Below are positions 1 through 7,349 of a DNA stretch of 64,000 nt, in pieces. Under the pieces are notes generated by a model. The model was not told the origin of the DNA, searched no databases, and saw only the letters and a list, made by a program, of their open reading frames with translations. Source of the stretch: JBCBKL01 sp038521825 (GTDB lineage Bacteria; Pseudomonadota; Alphaproteobacteria; Rhodobacterales; Rhodobacteraceae); assembly GCA_038521825.1 (NCBI GenBank), contig JBCBKL010000002.1:124001-188000 (forward strand). Reading direction: 5' to 3'. The stretch's first letter is position 1. Each line of letters begins with the position of its first letter. The position numbers and the translations under genes were made by a program.

Positions 1-404
1 TAACGCATCTGAAGGGGTTGGTCTGGCGCGTAAACCACGAGCTCGACATCGAAGCCATGCAAGAGGCGGCGCGTCATCTGATAGGTCGGCACGATTTTAC
101 TACCTTCCGCTCATCCATTTGTCAGGCGGATAGCCCTATCAAAACGCTAGACACCCTGAGCGTGCAAAGCTCTTACGGCCCTCATGGTCCCGAGGTGACA
201 TTCGATGTCCGCGCGCGATCATTCCTGCACAATCAGGTCCGCAGTTTCGTGGGGACGCTCGAACGGGTGGGTGCCGGATCGTGGACGGCAGGAAATGTGA
301 AGGCGGTGCTGGAAGCCAAGGATCGTGCCAAATGTGGTCCGGTCTGCCCGCCGGATGGCCTGTACCTGGCCGGTGTAGGCTATCCGTCAGATCCGTTTGG
401 CTGA
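1..404 (+). CDS. truA: tRNA pseudouridine synthase A, C-terminal part (5' end outside window)
   Basis: This is the 3' part of truA; the reading frame is already open at the window edge, so the true start lies upstream. About 133 residues are visible. TruA isomerises uridines 38-40 in the anticodon arm of tRNAs. The segment FLHNQVRSFVGTL matches the conserved C-terminal TruA motif (F-x-x-x-Q-V-R-x-x-V-G-T-L), and the tail PPDGLYLAGVGYP is also typical of the family. The catalytic Asp is in the missing N-terminal half. The stop codon overlaps the 3' end of the convergent minus-strand gene by 25 bp. Confidence 0.9.
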   Translation, partial: THLKGLVWRVNHELDIEAMQEAARHLIGRHDFTTFRSSICQADSPIKTLDTLSVQSSYGPHGPEVTFDVRARSFLHNQVRSFVGTLERVGAGSWTAGNVKAVLEAKDRAKCGPVCPPDGLYLAGVGYPSDPFG

Positions 405-871
405 GCTTCGAGCGCGGCAAGGACATCGCCGGGTACGATCACCGCAATCGGGCGGGGTCTCCCGTTGGGCTCGTCCAGCCGGACGCCGACGGCGAATTGA
501 TGCGTGTCGTTGCCTTCGATCAGATCGACCTTGCAGGGCAGGGCGCGAAAATAGCTTTGAGCAAGTGCGGGGGTTGGCAGCGAACCGGCATCGATCACCC
601 GGCTTTCCACCCGTGAAACCGACGCGGCCTCGACCACACCTTCAACAAGTGTCGAAAGGTCGGCGATGATCTGGGGGGACTGGATGGCCCTCGCGACGTC
701 TTCGGCCGGTTTTCGGTCAGCGAAATGTCTCGCGATTGCAGCGCCGAACCGCAGCGCCTGGGCGTTAGCTACGCCGCGTGCTTCGGCCGACCGCGCGGCA
801 AGTGCCTCAAGCGCGGCCCACGTGATCGTTTCCCCGTCCTGCCCTATTGCCATTGCATTCAATCCACGCAC
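380..871 (-). CDS. conserved hypothetical protein, last gene of the mcl2-mch operon
   Basis: This encodes about 163 residues of unknown function. I chose the GTG at 871 because an AGGAGG sequence sits 8 nt upstream. The frame stays open back to the stop of the preceding acyl-CoA dehydrogenase gene, which is in the same frame, so a longer product cannot be fully excluded. The protein is rich in Ala and helical in its N-terminal half, with no signal peptide or membrane segment. It follows the acyl-CoA dehydrogenase by about 105 nt on the same strand and is probably co-transcribed. I recognise no domain. Confidence 0.6.
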   Translation of the reverse strand: MRGLNAMAIGQDGETITWAALEALAARSAEARGVANAQALRFGAAIARHFADRKPAEDVARAIQSPQIIADLSTLVEGVVEAASVSRVESRVIDAGSLPTPALAQSYFRALPCKVDLIEGNDTHQFAVGVRLDEPNGRPRPIAVIVPGDVLAALEAQPNGSDG

Positions 872-976
872 CGGTCGATCCTCCTGCGAAAGACTTGGGG
901 CGCGAGACAACACGTTGCAAGGCGCTGCGGCGAATGAAAGCAGAGCACCGGTGGCCGGATCCCAAAAAGACGCCGC

Positions 977-2212
977 CTAAACAGGCTCTTGTGTATACTT
1001 CTTGAGCTCCGCTCGCGCGACCTGCCTGCGGTGCACGGCATCCGGCCCGTCGGCCAGCCGCAACGTCCGTTGATGGGTCCAGGCGATGGCCAATGGGGTA
1101 TCTTGCGAAATCCCCTGGCCGCCATGCATCTGCACCGCCTCGTCGATAACCTTGAGCGACACGCGGGGCGCTATGACCTTGATCTGCGAGATCCATGGGG
1201 CTGCGGCGCGCGCATCGCCCTGATCCATCATCCACGCCGCTTTCAGGCATAAAAGCCGGGCCTGCTCGATCTCCATCCGGCATTCGGCGATGATGTCGTA
1301 GTTGGCTCCGAGTTTCGCCAGCGGTTTGCCGAAGGCTTCGCGCCGAAGCGACCGCTGGCACATCAGTTCCAGCGCGGCTTCGGCCTGACCGATAGCCCGC
1401 ATACAGTGGTGGATGCGGCCCGGTCCAAGGCGGCCCTGCGCGATCTCGAACCCCCGGCCCTCGCCCAGCAGCATGTTTTTGGCGGGCACCCGAATGTTGG
1501 TAAAGCGGATGTGCATATGGCCATGCGGCGCGTCGTCGTGGCCATAAACCTGCATGGGCCGCAAGATCTCGATTCCGGGTGTCCCCGCGGGGACGACGAT
1601 CATCGATTGGCGTTTGTGCTTGGGCAAGTCCTCGCCGCCGGTCTTGCACATGACGATGTAGACCTTGCAGCGCGGATCGCCGGCGCCGGATGCCCACCAC
1701 TTTTCACCGTTCAGGACATAATCATCGCCGTCGCGGACGCAGCTCAGCGAGATATTCGTGGCATCCGACGAGGCGACGTCGGGTTCGGTCATCAGGTAGG
1801 CCGAGCGGATCTTGCCCTCAAGCAGGGGAGCGAGCCACTCTTTCTTCATCTCGTCGGTGCCGTACCGTTCGAATACTTCCATGTTGCCGGTATCCGGCGC
1901 AGAACAGTTAAAGACCTCGGCGCCGCGCGGGGTTTTGCCCATTTCTTCGGCGAAATAGGCGTATTCCACGGTCGAAAGGCCAAAGCCCTTTTCACTGTCG
2001 GTCAACCAGAAGTTCCAGAGACCCTCGGACTTTGCCTTGGCCTTGAGCGTTTCCAGGATTTCGGTTTGCCGATCGGTGTATTGCCAACGATCGCCGGTGT
2101 TCACCTCGCGTTCGTATTCCTCTTCCATCGGCATGATCTCGTTGCGGATCATGGTTGCGACGCGGTCCAAGAGCTTGCGGTTTTCGGGCCGCATTCCGAA
2201 ATTCATGTCCAT
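977..2212 (-). CDS. acyl-CoA dehydrogenase family protein
   Basis: This 411-residue flavoprotein has full ACAD length. The FAD-contacting motif is YLMTEPDVASSD at about 139-150; the ASSD variant is seen in the ACAD10/11-like branch. C-terminal motifs are QMHGGQG at 361-367 and GPDAVHR at 389-395. The expected reaction is alpha,beta-dehydrogenation of an acyl-CoA with electrons passed to ETF. The start at 2212 is supported by GGAGG 7 nt upstream. It lies 91 nt downstream of mch in the same operon. It is too short and too divergent to be the roughly 550-residue methylsuccinyl-CoA dehydrogenase of the ethylmalonyl-CoA pathway, so its substrate is unknown. Confidence 0.88.
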   Translation of the reverse strand: MDMNFGMRPENRKLLDRVATMIRNEIMPMEEEYEREVNTGDRWQYTDRQTEILETLKAKAKSEGLWNFWLTDSEKGFGLSTVEYAYFAEEMGKTPRGAEVFNCSAPDTGNMEVFERYGTDEMKKEWLAPLLEGKIRSAYLMTEPDVASSDATNISLSCVRDGDDYVLNGEKWWASGAGDPRCKVYIVMCKTGGEDLPKHKRQSMIVVPAGTPGIEILRPMQVYGHDDAPHGHMHIRFTNIRVPAKNMLLGEGRGFEIAQGRLGPGRIHHCMRAIGQAEAALELMCQRSLRREAFGKPLAKLGANYDIIAECRMEIEQARLLCLKAAWMMDQGDARAAAPWISQIKVIAPRVSLKVIDEAVQMHGGQGISQDTPLAIAWTHQRTLRLADGPDAVHRRQVARAELKKYTQEPV

Positions 2213-2303
2213 CTGAAATCCTCCCTTTGATCCAAGGTGACCGGGAAGAGTAAAACTGTCGAGAGGGGTGTGGCGTGACGCAACGTAGCGCTGCCGAAAT
2301 CCG

Positions 2304-3335
2304 TCAGACCGGCATCAGCGCCCAATAGTCTAGATCGAGCAGGACATGGGGTAAATACTTCCCGTCATCACCACGCAGATCAAAGGGCGCGCCCCCTTTT
2401 GCCGCCACCAGCCGCAGGCGGATCGCGCCGACGCGGGGGGCTGATGTCTCGGCCTTGTCAATGACTTCTGACCACGCCTTGATCGTATCACCGGCGAGGC
2501 AAGGGTTGGCATGTGCGCCGCCATTCAGCCCGACGATCATCTGCGCATTGGCAAGACCGTTGAACGACAGGGCCCGCGCCATCGAGATGACATGCCCACC
2601 GTAGATCAGCCTGCTTCCATCCGGGCGAACCGACACATCGAAATGCACCTTGGCGGTGTTCTGCCACAGGCGGGTCGCAATCATATGTTCGGCTTCTTCA
2701 ACTGTGACGCCGTCGACATGGTCGATGCGCTCGCCGATGTCATAGTCGCCCCAGCGGTGTGTCTCGCCAGCCAGATCGAAATCGTAGTTGGAAAAGTCGA
2801 GCCCTTCCGGGATTGCTAACGCATCCGCCGCGACGGCCTCGGCCAGGTTCGGAATAACGGTTTCCGGGGCGGGTGTGTCGAGGTCGTTCTTGCGCACCAT
2901 AACCCAGCGGACATAGTCAAGCACCGCCTCGTCGTTCTGGTTCAGCCCCGTGGTGCGGACGTAGACAACACCGGTCTTGCCGCTGGAATTCTGCTTTAGC
3001 CCGATGACCTCTGACCGGGACCGCAGGGTATCGCCGGGATAAATCGGCATCAGCCAGCGGCCCTCGGCATAGCCGAGATTGGCCACCGCGTTCAGCGAGA
3101 TGTCCGGAACCGATTTGCCGAAAACGACGTGAAAGCCGATCAGGTCGTCAACTGGGCTTTGCTTCAGCCCGCAGGACTGGGCGAACGCGTCGGAGGAATA
3201 GAGCGCATGGCGCGCCGGATAGAGCGCGTGATAGAGCGCGCGCTCTCCACCGGAAACAGTGCGGGGCACGGCGTGATCGATGACCTGACCGACCTTGTAA
3301 TCCTCAAAAAAGCGGCCGGGATTGGTCTTGGCCAT
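2304..3335 (-). CDS. mch: mesaconyl-CoA hydratase (double MaoC-like hotdog)
   Basis: This 343-residue protein has two tandem MaoC-like hotdog halves, roughly residues 10-150 and 190-340. As I recall, the length equals that of the characterised Rhodobacter sphaeroides mesaconyl-CoA hydratase. That enzyme interconverts mesaconyl-C1-CoA and beta-methylmalyl-CoA in the ethylmalonyl-CoA pathway. The operon neighbour mcl2 and the nearby ecm and ccr genes strongly support this role over a generic MaoC dehydratase. The ATG immediately follows the TGA of the upstream DUF1737 gene, with TTAGGAG about 8 nt before it, which indicates translational coupling. Confidence 0.9.
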   Translation of the reverse strand: MAKTNPGRFFEDYKVGQVIDHAVPRTVSGGERALYHALYPARHALYSSDAFAQSCGLKQSPVDDLIGFHVVFGKSVPDISLNAVANLGYAEGRWLMPIYPGDTLRSRSEVIGLKQNSSGKTGVVYVRTTGLNQNDEAVLDYVRWVMVRKNDLDTPAPETVIPNLAEAVAADALAIPEGLDFSNYDFDLAGETHRWGDYDIGERIDHVDGVTVEEAEHMIATRLWQNTAKVHFDVSVRPDGSRLIYGGHVISMARALSFNGLANAQMIVGLNGGAHANPCLAGDTIKAWSEVIDKAETSAPRVGAIRLRLVAAKGGAPFDLRGDDGKYLPHVLLDLDYWALMPV

Positions 3336-3554
3336 TCACTGGTCTCCTAACTTCAAGTCGGGGTGGTATTGGCCGGGTACATCCTTGGTGACCGCCTGGC
3401 CGCATCGCATTACGCCGCGGGCGCCGTCGAAGGCGTAGGTCGGTTCACCGTATAGCTGCCAACCGGCATCCAACGCTGCGCTGACCTTATGGCAAAACGC
3501 GCTGGTGTCGTCTTCGCTTAGGAAACGATAAAGCTTCACGCTGGGAACGGCCAT
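3336..3554 (-). CDS. DUF1737 domain-containing small protein
   Basis: This is a 72-residue cytosolic protein. The N-terminal VKLYRFLSEDD followed by an aromatic YGEPTYAFDG stretch is typical of DUF1737 proteins of unknown function. I placed the start at the ATG at 3554, which overlaps the end of the NnrU-like gene by 19 bp; its ribosome site is weak, so it is probably translated by coupling. Its TGA abuts the mch start. It belongs to the mcl2-nnrU-DUF1737-mch operon, but nothing in the sequence gives a biochemical role. Confidence 0.78.
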   Translation of the reverse strand: MAVPSVKLYRFLSEDDTSAFCHKVSAALDAGWQLYGEPTYAFDGARGVMRCGQAVTKDVPGQYHPDLKLGDQ

Positions 3555-4093
3555 TTGCCAAGCCAGTTGTGCAGCCATGCGACCGCGCCGAAGAGGACGA
3601 CAGTGATGACGGCAAGCCGGATCCACGTCGCGGTTCCGGCCGTGCCGGGCGCTGTCCAGTCAGGCTCGGCCCGGTTGATCAACTGGATCGAGCCGACAGA
3701 CCAGATCAGCAGGCCACCAAACAGAATGATCGATGCGAGATCGCCGTTCACCAGCAGGTGCGCAGCAGCCCAGATGGAAAAGCCGACGAGCTGGGGGTGG
3801 CGAATGCGATTGGCGGGCCAGGCCTTTGGTCCCTTCGCCATGCTTGAACCATAGACCCAGAATGCCAGCAACATCAGGGTATTGTTGGCGTGAGTGAAAG
3901 CCGCGGGTGGGCTCCAAACCGGGATGAAGTCGGCCCAGCGGTAGCCATAAACCATGGCGACGATCCCGCCGACAATCAGCAAGGCAACGAGGCCCTTGCC
4001 CGGATCGCCGAGCCGCTCCCGTTGTTCCGGAGCAAGTCGCTTGAAGTAATGCGCGCCGAACCAAAGCGCGAGGCCCAGTATCAGAAGTGCCAT
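3536..4093 (-). CDS. NnrU family membrane protein
   Basis: This 185-residue integral membrane protein has about five or six hydrophobic helices. It carries NnrU-type landmarks: an N-terminal LILGLALWFGAHYFKR helix and a central RHPQLVGFSIWAAAHLL helix with conserved His residues. NnrU was named from a nitric-oxide/nitrite reductase region in Rhodobacter but its biochemical function is unknown. Here there is no denitrification gene; the neighbours are mcl2 (3 nt upstream) and mch. An AGGATAACCT sequence precedes the ATG. Confidence 0.85.
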   Translation of the reverse strand: MALLILGLALWFGAHYFKRLAPEQRERLGDPGKGLVALLIVGGIVAMVYGYRWADFIPVWSPPAAFTHANNTLMLLAFWVYGSSMAKGPKAWPANRIRHPQLVGFSIWAAAHLLVNGDLASIILFGGLLIWSVGSIQLINRAEPDWTAPGTAGTATWIRLAVITVVLFGAVAWLHNWLGKWPFPA

Positions 4094-4096
4094 AGG

Positions 4097-4951
4097 TTAT
4101 CCTGTCTGCATTGCCGCGATTGCTTCGGCTTTTGCCAGAGTTTCCCGCGCTGTGGCAACGTGCAGATTTTCAACGATCCGGCCGTCCACAACGGCAACAC
4201 CCTGACCGGATGCCTCTACTTCTTCAAATGCCTCGATCTGCCTGCGGGCGAGAGCGATTTCGTCATCAGATGGAGAGAAGGCAGTATTGGCGACGTCAAG
4301 TTGAGCAGGATGGATCAGCGTCTTTCCGTCAAAGCCCATATCGCGACCCTGTTGGCATTCGGCGGCAAGACCAACCTCGTCTTTGAAGGCATTGTAGACA
4401 CCGTCGATGATCGCGACCCCGTGCGCCTTGGCCGCCAAAATGCAAAGCCCGAGCCCGGTTTGCAGCGGCAGCCGGTCGGGGCGGAAGCGGGTTTGCAGTT
4501 CTTTCGCCAGATCGTTCGTGCCCATCACCATGCCCCTGAGCCTTGGATGTGCGGCGATTTCGGACGAGCTCAGAATGCCGATTGGTGTTTCCATCATCGC
4601 CCAGAGATCGATCGCGCCCGTGATCCTCTCTAGCGCGTCAAGATCTGCCGCTCCGCCGACTTTTGGCAGGAGGATCGCATCGGGTTGCATGGCGAGCGCG
4701 GCCTTTGCATCGTCGGCGCCCCAAGCGGTGTCGAACGCATTGATCCGAATGATCTTCATCCGCTGCCCAAAGCCGCCTTCCGAGAAGGCTGCGGCAAGCG
4801 TCTCGCGCGCCGCTTCTTTTTCTTCGATCGAAACAGCATCCTCCAGATCGAAGATGATCGCGTCGCACGCCAATGTCCGGGCCTTTTCAAGCGCCCGCGG
4901 CTTGGAAGCGGGGATATAAAGAACAGATCGCAGCGGACGGTCCAGCGACAT
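4097..4951 (-). CDS. mcl2: (3S)-malyl-CoA thioesterase, CitE/HpcH-like
   Basis: This 284-residue protein of the HpcH/HpaI/CitE TIM-barrel family hydrolyses (3S)-malyl-CoA to malate and CoA, which together with Mcl1 gives an apparent malate synthase activity. Visible motifs are VLYIPASKP near the N-terminus, FDLEDAV at 34-40, the metal-ligand Glu in METPIG at about 121, GTNDLAKEL at 144-152 and KTLIHPAQ at 220-227. The ATG at 4951 has AAGGAG 6 nt upstream; a longer reading frame exists but has no better start. Its position at the head of the mch operon supports Mcl2 over citrate lyase beta subunit; the bifunctional lyase Mcl1 has a different N-terminus. Confidence 0.82.
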   Translation of the reverse strand: MSLDRPLRSVLYIPASKPRALEKARTLACDAIIFDLEDAVSIEEKEAARETLAAAFSEGGFGQRMKIIRINAFDTAWGADDAKAALAMQPDAILLPKVGGAADLDALERITGAIDLWAMMETPIGILSSSEIAAHPRLRGMVMGTNDLAKELQTRFRPDRLPLQTGLGLCILAAKAHGVAIIDGVYNAFKDEVGLAAECQQGRDMGFDGKTLIHPAQLDVANTAFSPSDDEIALARRQIEAFEEVEASGQGVAVVDGRIVENLHVATARETLAKAEAIAAMQTG

Positions 4952-5268
4952 CGGCGACTCCTTGAGGTCATAATGTTGCGCGGATGGGTGCAGTCTTTTT
5001 CCGAATAGTTCAAGCGGATTCATGCCGCATCGCAGAAAACAAATGTGCGGATGGGGCAGCGCACGGGCCGTTAACCTTTATTTCAGGGCTAAACGGCAGG
5101 ATTTACGCACCCGAAATCACCGGGAGGGCCGTTTCGGCAGGGCCGCCGAACACTTTGCGGTAGGGATATCGGGCAGAATGAACCGGGGCCGCCCGGTCAT
5201 CGCCGGGAATGCCGGCTGGGCCAGATGACAGCGGGTGCCGCCTTTTTGAAGTGAAAGGCTGACACACT
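4952..5268. other. 317-bp divergent intergenic region, probable promoters
   Basis: This stretch separates the minus-strand mcl2 operon from the plus-strand exported protein at 5269. It must hold the mcl2 promoter and probably a promoter for the 5269 gene. I see no convincing gene, tRNA, riboswitch or long inverted repeat. Short open frames here lack ribosome sites and protein-like composition. Confidence 0.5.
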
Positions 5269-5595
5269 ATGAAAAACGAACCTAACCTGCTGAGCTTGGG
5301 CGTGCTTTCTATGGCGCTCATCCTGACGACATCGACAGCGACACTTGGGCAAACGGCACGAAACTGCGGTCCGCGTGATCTCGTGGTCGGGCGCCTGGCC
5401 GAGGGCTATGGTGAATCCCGCAAATCGATGGGCCTTGGCGCAAACAATTCGGTCGTCGAGGTTTTCGCATCGGAGGAAACCGGCACCTGGACCATTACGG
5501 TTACCTCGCCGAATGGCATGACCTGCCTGGTGGCTTCGGGGCAGGCCTTTGAGGAACTGGCCGACGCCTTGCCTGCCAAGGGCAACGACGCCTGA
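5269..5595 (+). CDS. small exported protein, conserved hypothetical
   Basis: This encodes 108 residues. A hydrophobic N-terminal segment (about residues 8-28) followed by a Gln-Thr junction looks like a Sec signal peptide, so the product is probably periplasmic. The mature part has a Cys early (NCGPRD) and another near the end (MTCLV), and the motifs GYGESRKSMGLG and GTWTITVTSP. I recall this pattern as a recurring roseobacter protein without assigned function. It stands alone between the mcl2 operon and a DUF1194 gene. Confidence 0.72.
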   Translation: MKNEPNLLSLGVLSMALILTTSTATLGQTARNCGPRDLVVGRLAEGYGESRKSMGLGANNSVVEVFASEETGTWTITVTSPNGMTCLVASGQAFEELADALPAKGNDA

Positions 5596-5759
5596 TAACG
5601 GGAGGCTGGGCGCTCCTAAACTGCCAAATTGCGATGCGGAGCGGGGCTCCGCTTTGCATCGACTTTCCAGGTCATTTCCCAAGTCGTCGGTCGGTTACGT
5701 GCCCGCAGACGCACAACCAAGTGGATGCCACCGCACGCGCTTCGCGCTAGGTTGGCGCC

Positions 5760-6416
5760 ATGCGTTTCCTCTTAACCCTCTTTCTATGGTTATCGCGGCC
5801 AGTTTTGGCCTGTGAACTCGCCCTACTTCTTGCGGTTGATGTCTCAGGGTCCGTGGACCGCGAAGAATACCGGATCCAGATGGACGGCCTGGCGCTTGCC
5901 CTGCTGGATGGGATCGTTGCCGAGGCCCTGATCGACCAGCGCGCCCATCTCAGCCTACTGCAATGGACCGGGGCCTCGCGGCAGCAGGTCACGCTGGATT
6001 GGGTCGCAATCGAGACCTATGACGATGTTGTCGATTTCGCCGACCAGGTGAGCCGGAACGAACGGGTCTGGCGAAACTACTCCACGGCGATCGGTGAGGC
6101 GCTGGTGGTTGCCGAAACCCACCTGTCGCACGTGGATCATTGCCTCAGGAAGGTCATCGATGTCTCAGGCGACGGAGTGTCAAATGAAGGGCTTCCGCCG
6201 CGCCAGCGACGCGACACCCTGCAAGCGCTTGGGATCACCGTGAATGCCATCGCGATCGAAACGGATGATGTCGATCTGACCGCCTACTTCTTTGAACATG
6301 TGATCGCAGGTGAAGGCGCGTTCGTTGTGACAGCCGACGGATTCGAAGACTATCCGCGGCAGATCCGGCGAAAGTTGCAACGCGAAACAACCAAGCAGCT
6401 AAGCGTTCTGCGCTAA
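5760..6416 (+). CDS. DUF1194 family exported VWA-like protein
   Basis: This 218-residue protein has a short signal peptide (about residues 1-17, cleavage near VLA-CEL). A von Willebrand A-like fold follows, with the metal-site motif DVSGS at 27-31. The later segment KVIDVSGDGVSNEG is typical of DUF1194. Such proteins are periplasmic or surface-exposed and may bind divalent metal and protein partners, but no member has a clear role to my knowledge. It ends just before a hairpin and the sdh promoter region. Confidence 0.82.
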   Translation: MRFLLTLFLWLSRPVLACELALLLAVDVSGSVDREEYRIQMDGLALALLDGIVAEALIDQRAHLSLLQWTGASRQQVTLDWVAIETYDDVVDFADQVSRNERVWRNYSTAIGEALVVAETHLSHVDHCLRKVIDVSGDGVSNEGLPPRQRRDTLQALGITVNAIAIETDDVDLTAYFFEHVIAGEGAFVVTADGFEDYPRQIRRKLQRETTKQLSVLR

Positions 6417-6420
6417 ACGT

Positions 6421-6445
6421 GATCACACTTATGTCAGGTGTGATC
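6421..6445. promoter_or_regulatory. perfect 8-bp inverted repeat (hairpin) between DUF1194 and sdhC
   Basis: GATCACAC and GTGTGATC form perfect 8-bp arms around a 9-nt spacer. It begins 4 nt after the DUF1194 stop and lies about 120 bp before sdhC. There is no T-run after it, so it is either a weak terminator or an operator for the sdh operon. The arms are in the opposite order to a CRP/FNR-type site. Confidence 0.4.
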
Positions 6446-6564
6446 GCAAAATTGGCAAAAGCCGAGTATTGCGCCAAAAAACCGCGCCTTAACTCCAACT
6501 CTACACAGTGACTTCATGATAGAAGCCGCTAGTAAGGTGTTGGGAACCGAAGAAAGGAGCCTCC

Positions 6565-6948
6565 ATGGCTGACGTTAATCGGGGCAACCGCCCGCTGTCT
6601 CCGCATCTCGCTATTTATCGGCCGCAGCTCAACTCGATCACGTCCATTCTGACCCGGATCACCGGCAATGCCTTGTTGATCACCGCGCTGCTGATCGTCT
6701 GGTGGTTCTTGGCGGCGTCGACGTCCGAGCAGGCTTTCGCGGCAGCGGATTGGGCACTGACCAGCGTGCTGGGGACTGTGGTGATGGTTCTTTCGCTTTG
6801 GGGTTTGTGGTATCACACGCTCGCTGGAATTCGGCACCTGATCTGGGACAACGGCCTGGCGCTTGACCTTGAAACGGCCGAAAAGCTGGGATGGGGGGTC
6901 GTCGGAGGCTCCGTCGTGCTCACGGTCATCACGCTGCTGGCGATTTGA
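6565..6948 (+). CDS. sdhC: succinate dehydrogenase, cytochrome b556 subunit
   Basis: This 127-residue membrane anchor of complex II has three hydrophobic helices. The N-terminal RPLSPHLAIYRP and the ILTRITGNAL segment are SdhC signatures. The LWYHTLAGIRHL motif carries the conserved His84, the probable axial ligand of haem b, and His91. AAAGGAG lies upstream of the ATG. It opens the sdhCDA-x-x-x-sdhB operon and, with SdhD, docks the catalytic subunits and binds ubiquinone. Confidence 0.95.
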   Translation: MADVNRGNRPLSPHLAIYRPQLNSITSILTRITGNALLITALLIVWWFLAASTSEQAFAAADWALTSVLGTVVMVLSLWGLWYHTLAGIRHLIWDNGLALDLETAEKLGWGVVGGSVVLTVITLLAI

Positions 6949-6959
6949 GGGAGGCACCT

Positions 6960-7331
6960 ATGCGTTATCTGACTGACCGCAAGCGCGCCATGGGTCTTGG
7001 CTCTGCCAAATCCGGCACGGAACATTTCTGGGCGATGAAGGTATCCTCATTCGCTCTTCTGGTGCTGATCCCACTGTTTGTTTTCACGTTCGGCCCCATG
7101 CTGGGCGAGCCCCATGCAGATGTCATCGCCTATTTCGCGCGCCCGTTCCCCGCGATCGTGGCCGCGCTGACGATTGTCGTGGGCTTTATGCACTTCAAGG
7201 ACGGTGTGCAGGTGCTGATCGAGGACTACGTTCACGGAACAATGCAAAAGGTTCTGATCATCGGAATGATCTGCCTGTCGTATGCCGCTGCAGCGACGGG
7301 GCTTTTTGCGATTGCGCGCATTGCGCTCTGA
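6960..7331 (+). CDS. sdhD: succinate dehydrogenase, hydrophobic membrane anchor subunit
   Basis: This 123-residue subunit has three transmembrane helices. The region VGFMHFKDGVQVLIEDYVH resembles the second-helix segment of alphaproteobacterial SdhD with the conserved His and Asp-Tyr pair near the quinone site. I chose the ATG at 6960 with GGGAGG 5 nt upstream, 11 nt after the sdhC stop. A longer frame starting inside sdhC is not needed. Confidence 0.93.
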   Translation: MRYLTDRKRAMGLGSAKSGTEHFWAMKVSSFALLVLIPLFVFTFGPMLGEPHADVIAYFARPFPAIVAALTIVVGFMHFKDGVQVLIEDYVHGTMQKVLIIGMICLSYAAAATGLFAIARIAL

Positions 7332-7349
7332 GAGGACAGGAGGCCAAGT

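Noticed and set aside
977..2212. Acyl-CoA dehydrogenase as methylsuccinyl-CoA dehydrogenase of the ethylmalonyl-CoA pathway
   Set aside because: At 411 residues it is far shorter than the known enzyme (about 550) and has the ACAD10/11-like ASSD motif.
5022..5228. Possible small genes in the mcl2 upstream gap
   Set aside because: No ribosome site, basic low-complexity composition, and overlapping frames on both strands; more likely promoter DNA.
6421..6445. CRP/FNR-type binding site
   Set aside because: CRP sites read TGTGA-N6-TCACA; here the half-sites are in the reverse order with a 9-nt spacer.
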